NCBI GenBank assembly: GCA_018257865.1
Contig: JAEUBA010000063.1
Span: 120,554-184,553 of the forward strand
Reading direction: 5' to 3'
From: Stereocaulon alpinum
Lineage: Eukaryota; Ascomycota; Lecanoromycetes; Lecanorales; Stereocaulaceae
DNA: 64,000 nt
In this document: positions 59,811 through 64,000 of the stretch, one piece after another
Layout: each line of letters starts with the position of its first letter
How positions within the stretch are numbered: position 1 is the first letter of the stretch
Notes under the pieces: model-generated
Told to the model about the DNA's origin: nothing
Seen by the model: the letters and a program-made list of their open reading frames with translations, nothing else
The model's database searches: none
Translations under genes and position numbers: made by a program

Positions 59811-60160
59811 AGTAGTATAATATCATGCCACTATCACAGATCATGATTTGCGCTCGCCGCTCTCATCCAATCACTGCTCCGTTATCTATAGCTCGGCGTA
59901 CTTTGTGAAAAATGACTCCGGATAGGTTTCAACTCTGTAGCCTCTCCATGGTCATCTCTCGCTTATCAAGCCGAGCATGCGTGAGTAGCCAAAGAAGTAG
60001 CCAGACAATCACCGCCACGAGGTGTCCTAGGCCTCAGACCTCGCCGTTTCTTCCGCCTCGCACTTGGCAAATTTCGCCTCCTTTCTTGGACTCAGGGTTT
60101 CTGGCGGTGCGGCTTCCCGACGCCTCTTCCTGCAGTTGGGCGGCAGGCTAACTTATATAC
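59811..60160. other. Boundary region to RIP block
   Basis: Normal-GC tail after the dynamin gene; switches sharply to AT-rich sequence at about 60,150. No supported gene. Confidence 0.4.
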
Positions 60161-60599
60161 CTTATTACGCTCGCTTAATCTCATCTCTAGTCTCCGTATT
60201 GTATAGGAAAGAAGAAAGTTACGTATATAAGATCTAAACGATAGTTATACTTTATATATCACAAGGTATATTAGCGAAGCTAGTCTTTAGCGTAAAGTTA
60301 TAAAGCTAAAGCGATAATCTATAATCTTAGACTATAGTTCCGTTATTAGCTCGAAACGGCTAATAAAAGCGATATTAATTAGCGTTATTTTAGCGAAGAC
60401 CTTAATTAATAATAGGGAGGTAGTTATTATATCGGTTTCCTAAATACTAACTATAGATCTTCTTGTATTTAACTTACTTAAATAATCTAACTATAAATAT
60501 TTAATAAAAAAGATCTTTTTTATAAAGCTAGTCTTATATAAGTCTATTTATATTATCCTTAACACTCCTCTCTACGAGCTCTAAACCTTTAGATCTATA

Positions 60600-60711
60600 A
60601 GTTCTATCTAGTAGACGTAAGTCGTAATAGGGTAGTAATAACAATTAATTAAAATCGATTCTCAATTATAATCGACTAATATTTAACATAATCGATTTTT
60701 TCCTACCTCTA
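60600..60711 (-). mobile_element. hAT-like right transposon end
   Basis: Reverse complement from 60,711 reads TAGAGGTAGGAAAAAATCGA and carries three AATCGATT/AGTCGATT motifs, matching the end at 45,430 in tip and subterminal arrangement but in inverted orientation. AT-rich sequence from 60,150 belongs to the same RIP block. The outer side touches the Gypsy LTR, so no target duplication can be seen. Confidence 0.55.
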
Positions 60712-60945
60712 TTAGGGGCCGGCCTAGAGCGAGTCGATAGGGGTGTTATTAGACTAGGAGAATAAATCTAAGGAAGGAAAGCTATGTATATAGAGCGTGT
60801 ATATAATATATTAGGGACGCAGCTCGGTAGGCGCTAAGGTTAAAAGGACCTAGCGTTAGACCTAGGCTAAGGTATATAAACACTAGCAAGTAATAAAGGA
60901 CTAGTAAGTAACGAAAGGCTAGCCTATAATATTACCCCCCCCCTT
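60710..60945 (-). mobile_element. 3' LTR of a Ty3/Gypsy element (RIP-altered)
   Basis: Sequence of about 235 bases between the hAT-like tip and a polypurine tract. On the minus strand, an A-A-G-G-G-run (complement of 60,946-60,957) followed by TAATATTATAGGC marks the LTR start next to the tract; the other side ends ...GGCCGGCCCCTAATA. The outer tip resembles the opening of the solo LTR at 52,381 (TATTAGGGGCCGGCC versus TGTTACGGGCCGGGCC), a possible distant relationship. Confidence 0.55.
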
Positions 60946-60949
60946 AAGA

Positions 60950-63660
60950 AAGTATCGACCCTAATATATATAAGTAGTTTCCTATTAGCTGGGACTACTA
61001 AGCTTTCTAGGGTAGCAGCGATAAAAATCTGCGATAATATTAGCTACGTTTTCGAATTTATTGCTATCCGTATTATACTATTAACGGTTAGGTTTCGCTT
61101 CGCCTTTCTACTAGATACGGAACTGCAGCTGGCGGTTCTTACCTATCTATTAGGCGTCTAATATCTTATCTAGTTCCTACTCCTCTTTATTATTAATAAT
61201 TACCGGCCCTAGTAGTTTAGCGCGTTATCTAAGTAGGGGATCGCTTATAGCCTTACGTAATAGGCTAGGGTAGAATATATTATAGATTTATATACTTACT
61301 AGGAGCTCTAAGCGGTAGGAATATCCTACTTTCTTTATAACTTTAAATAGCCTTAGTATCTTATTATCTAGCTTCTTACTTAGCTGTGCTATAGTAATAT
61401 TCCTACTAGATAGGAAGACTAAATCTCCTACTTTATAAGATATATTAGATTAGTAGTAATTCGCCTAATCTATTATCCTTTTACGGCTTTAGGCGGACTA
61501 TTCCTTAATAAATTCTAATATATCTACTATTTTATCCGTAATATTATTAGCCTTAGCAGCCTACGTCCTTTCTTAGGCGGAGGGGCTAGGCTCTATTAGC
61601 GGCGAGAAAGATATATAGGGATAGAAGCCTTTATTAGCGAAGAAAGGAGATATACTAGTAGTATTAGTAATAGCGTTATTATTAGTAAATTTAGCGATAG
61701 GTAGCTAATATAACTAATTATCCTATATATAGGAGTAGTATATCCTTAATTATTACTTAATATCCTAATTAGCCCTTTTAGTTTATCTATTAGTTTCTAG
61801 GTGGAATACTATAGATAGCTTTACTTTAATTCGTAACTACTTATATAAGGCCTTCTATACTAATAAGATAAACTATAGGCCTTAATCTAATACTATTAAA
61901 TTAGGTAAACCGTAGGTATAGAAGACGTAGTTAAGTAAGATATCTACTATAGCCTCTATAGAGGTTCCTTCGTCCGTAGCTATATATAGGGCGTAGTACC
62001 GTTCCTTAGTAAGGCGATCTACTAGTATATAAACAGCGTTGCGATTATTAGATATTAGGAGACTAGTAATAAAGTCTATTAAGATATCCTACTAATACTA
62101 TTCTAGAGTTAGTAAGGGTTATAGGAGTCTATTATACTAATCTCTTAGTACTTTACTTCTTTAATATATATAGTAGTTACGGATATAGCGTACTACTTCC
62201 TCTTTTATACCTAGCTAATAGAATTAATACTTTAGAATCTCTAGTATATAGTCCCTTTTTAGGTGACTACTTATAGGGAGATTATAGCTTTTCTTTATAA
62301 GTTTAATATAAAGTTCTAGTAAAGTAGGGACCTAAAGGCGTTCTTTATAGAAGAGGGTATAATAGTATTAGGAGTAGTACCTTAAGTTAATACCCTTAAA
62401 GATCTAAGTAGGATTCTTTTTAATAGCCTCTTATACCCGCGTATAGTCCTTATTATCCTAATTCGCTAATATAATTCTAGCGTAGAGAGGTAAGTCTTTA
62501 TCTATTAGTATATTAATTTACTTCTCTATAGGCTTACCCCCCTCCTCAGCTTCTTAGTTTATTAAGAAGGTTAGATTATAACCTTAGAAATACTTAGGTA
62601 ATAATAGTATATAATATTAGTACTTTAGACGTAAGTCGTCCTTATCGGTAGGTACTAAGTTAAGTAACTTAGTTAGGGTATCTACTTTCCTATTTAACTT
62701 CCTAGTATAGTATATAATTTTAAAGTTATAGTCTACTAACTTCTTAGCTTATCTAGCTTAGTAGTATATTAGCTTCTTTATCTATATAAAGTATTCTAAG
62801 CTCTTATAATTAGTAAAGATTTAAATTAGAATATCTATTAACTTAAGTTTAGGGCGCTAGTACTTTAGGTAGCGAACTATTACTAGTAGTTCCTTATTAT
62901 AAATCTTATAATTATATTCTACTAGTAGTAAGTTCTTACTATAGAATACTACTAGGTATAGTACTCTATTATTATCCGCTTATAATAATACTCTACTATT
63001 AATATAGTTTAAGGAGTCTATCTCTAGTACCGCTAGTTAAGATCTTTTATAGTACCTTAGTACTAGGGTACTAGTTACTAAATCCTTTATCTCTTTAAAG
63101 GCTAATTAATATACTTTAGACTAATAGAATAGGTAATCTTTTTTAGTAAGTACTACTAGTAATTTTACTATTTTTAAGAAGTCCTTAATAAATTAATAGT
63201 AGAAGTTATAGAAGCTAATAAATACTTATACCTCCTTTAGGTAGGTAGGGGCTTCTTAGTTAGCGACTACTTTAACTTTATTAGGATCTATTCTTAGTCT
63301 ACTAGTAGATACTATTAATCCTAAAAACTTCGTCTCTTATATATAGAATTCGTATTTATCGATATCTACCTAAAGGCCTACTTCGCGTAGTTATATAAGG
63401 ACCTTTCTAATATACTCTTAGTACTCCTTTTTAGTCTTACTATAAATTAGGATATTATCTAAGTATACTTAGTAAAAGTTATTAAGATACTTAAATAAGG
63501 TATTATTTATATATTACTAGTAGGAGGTAGGACCTCTAGTTAGTCTAAAAGGTAATATATAGTACTTAAACGCTCTAAAAGAAGTAGTAAAGGTAGTATA
63601 GTCCTTACTATCTAAATATATTCTAAGCTTATCTTTCTTACTATAATAGAAAATCGGTAA
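60950..63660 (-). mobile_element. RIP-degraded Ty3/Gypsy chromovirus, pol region
   Basis: Minus-strand pol read through RIP stops, in order from 63,600 down: reverse transcriptase (AFKYYILPFRLTRGPTSYQQ, VYLDNILIYSKTKKEY at about 63,450, EFYIQETKFLGLIVS), RNase H (LLQADNNRVLYLVVFYSKNL, LLVIVRYLKYQRPKL), integrase zinc region (YIRNYYIYQRSK, where cysteines and histidines are expected), integrase core (DFITSLLIS, VDRLTKERYYALY, LDQGLQFILLVQKALYKQL), GPY/F-like part (VGDLVFLSSRNITI) and a chromodomain-like tail (ELDKILDAQQIG, LQFRIQQKGEAKPNRQQYN) just before the polypurine tract. This is the canonical chromovirus order. Confidence 0.85.
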
Positions 63661-64000
63661 TTAGGACCCTGTAGATCTCCCGAGCTATTCTAACTAATGG
63701 TTTTTAAAAGAATTAAGATACTAAGACTCTATTAACTATCAAAATATCTTTATTTTTTCGTATCGTGCGTACTTAGAACTTTACCTATATAATATTATCT
63801 GCTTAACTATATATTATAATACTTTTTATACGCTTTCTAATAACGCCGGAATTATTAAAATTAATATAGTTTTGATAAAGTTTTACTCTAATTAATATTT
63901 TCTATACTAGTTCTTTCTATATAGATCTATTCCGCCTAAGGTTTATTATTTTTAATACCTATACTTCTTAGTCCTTTTTTTATTACTCTATAGATTATTT
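63661..64000. other. AT-rich tail, element boundary not resolved
   Basis: Upstream of the recognised reverse transcriptase the expected protease and RT fingers are not readable, and CA/TG dinucleotides become commoner (for example TAACTATCAAAATATC). It may be another insertion or a differently aged piece. The window ends inside it. Confidence 0.35.

Noticed and set aside
45430..60711. Starship giant element
   Set aside because: No DUF3435 tyrosine-recombinase captain gene is recognisable, and the ends look hAT-like.
1..64000. CRISPR array, bacterial operons, rRNA operon or telomere repeats
   Set aside because: None seen; all gene structures are eukaryotic. I also found no convincing tRNA cloverleaf by eye, which is not a proof of absence.

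Overview
This window looks like nuclear DNA of a filamentous ascomycete, most likely a Dothideomycete (Pleosporales-like). The reasons are small multi-exon genes with short GT-AG introns of about 50-80 bases, fungal-only families (DUF7908, MARVEL, NACHT NLR, coiled-coil 'involucrin-type', single-unit dynamin), and an abrupt alternation of GC-equilibrated gene blocks with AT-rich blocks. The AT-rich blocks are strongly depleted of CA/TG dinucleotides and full of TAG/TAA stops, the mark of repeat-induced point mutation (RIP). The taxonomic placement is inference; no marker gene decides it.

Layout: 0.1-10.7 kb is a gene block: a PHD/AT-hook chromatin protein, a DUF7908-collagen-WSC-like surface protein, an unknown multi-exon membrane protein, a small TIR element, a 74-bp tandem duplication and a MARVEL protein. 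11,074-17,130 is one RIP-mutated 6,057-bp DNA element with about 75-bp terminal inverted repeats flanked by TA. 17.4-45.2 kb is a conserved housekeeping block: 3-methylcrotonyl-CoA carboxylase alpha subunit, an AT-hook protein, isovaleryl-CoA dehydrogenase, NSE4, VPS34, a damaged NLR, a PPN2-type polyphosphatase, a TCD-type tRNA t6A dehydratase, a DUF4336 protein, an unknown 757-residue protein and a DUF427 protein.

45.4-64.0 kb is a transposon-rich compartment. A hAT-like end at 45,430 is followed by a RIP-degraded Helitron (RepHel, about 46.9-52.3 kb) carrying a fresh-looking 169-bp solo LTR with a perfect 5-bp target duplication. A 7.4-kb unmutated island follows: an unassigned ORF pair, a decayed 3'-5' exonuclease gene, a coiled-coil gene and a dynamin-family GTPase with a frameshift. 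A second hAT-like end in inverted orientation lies at 60,711, directly abutted by the 3' LTR of a RIP-degraded chromodomain Ty3/Gypsy element on the minus strand that runs towards the window end.

How the genes work together: the carboxylase and isovaleryl-CoA dehydrogenase act on consecutive steps of mitochondrial leucine breakdown and sit close together as a loose cluster. NSE4 and VPS34 share a 331-bp divergent promoter. The gene island between the two hAT-like ends is the most unusual architecture: either cargo of a large composite element, or unique sequence caught between separate insertions.
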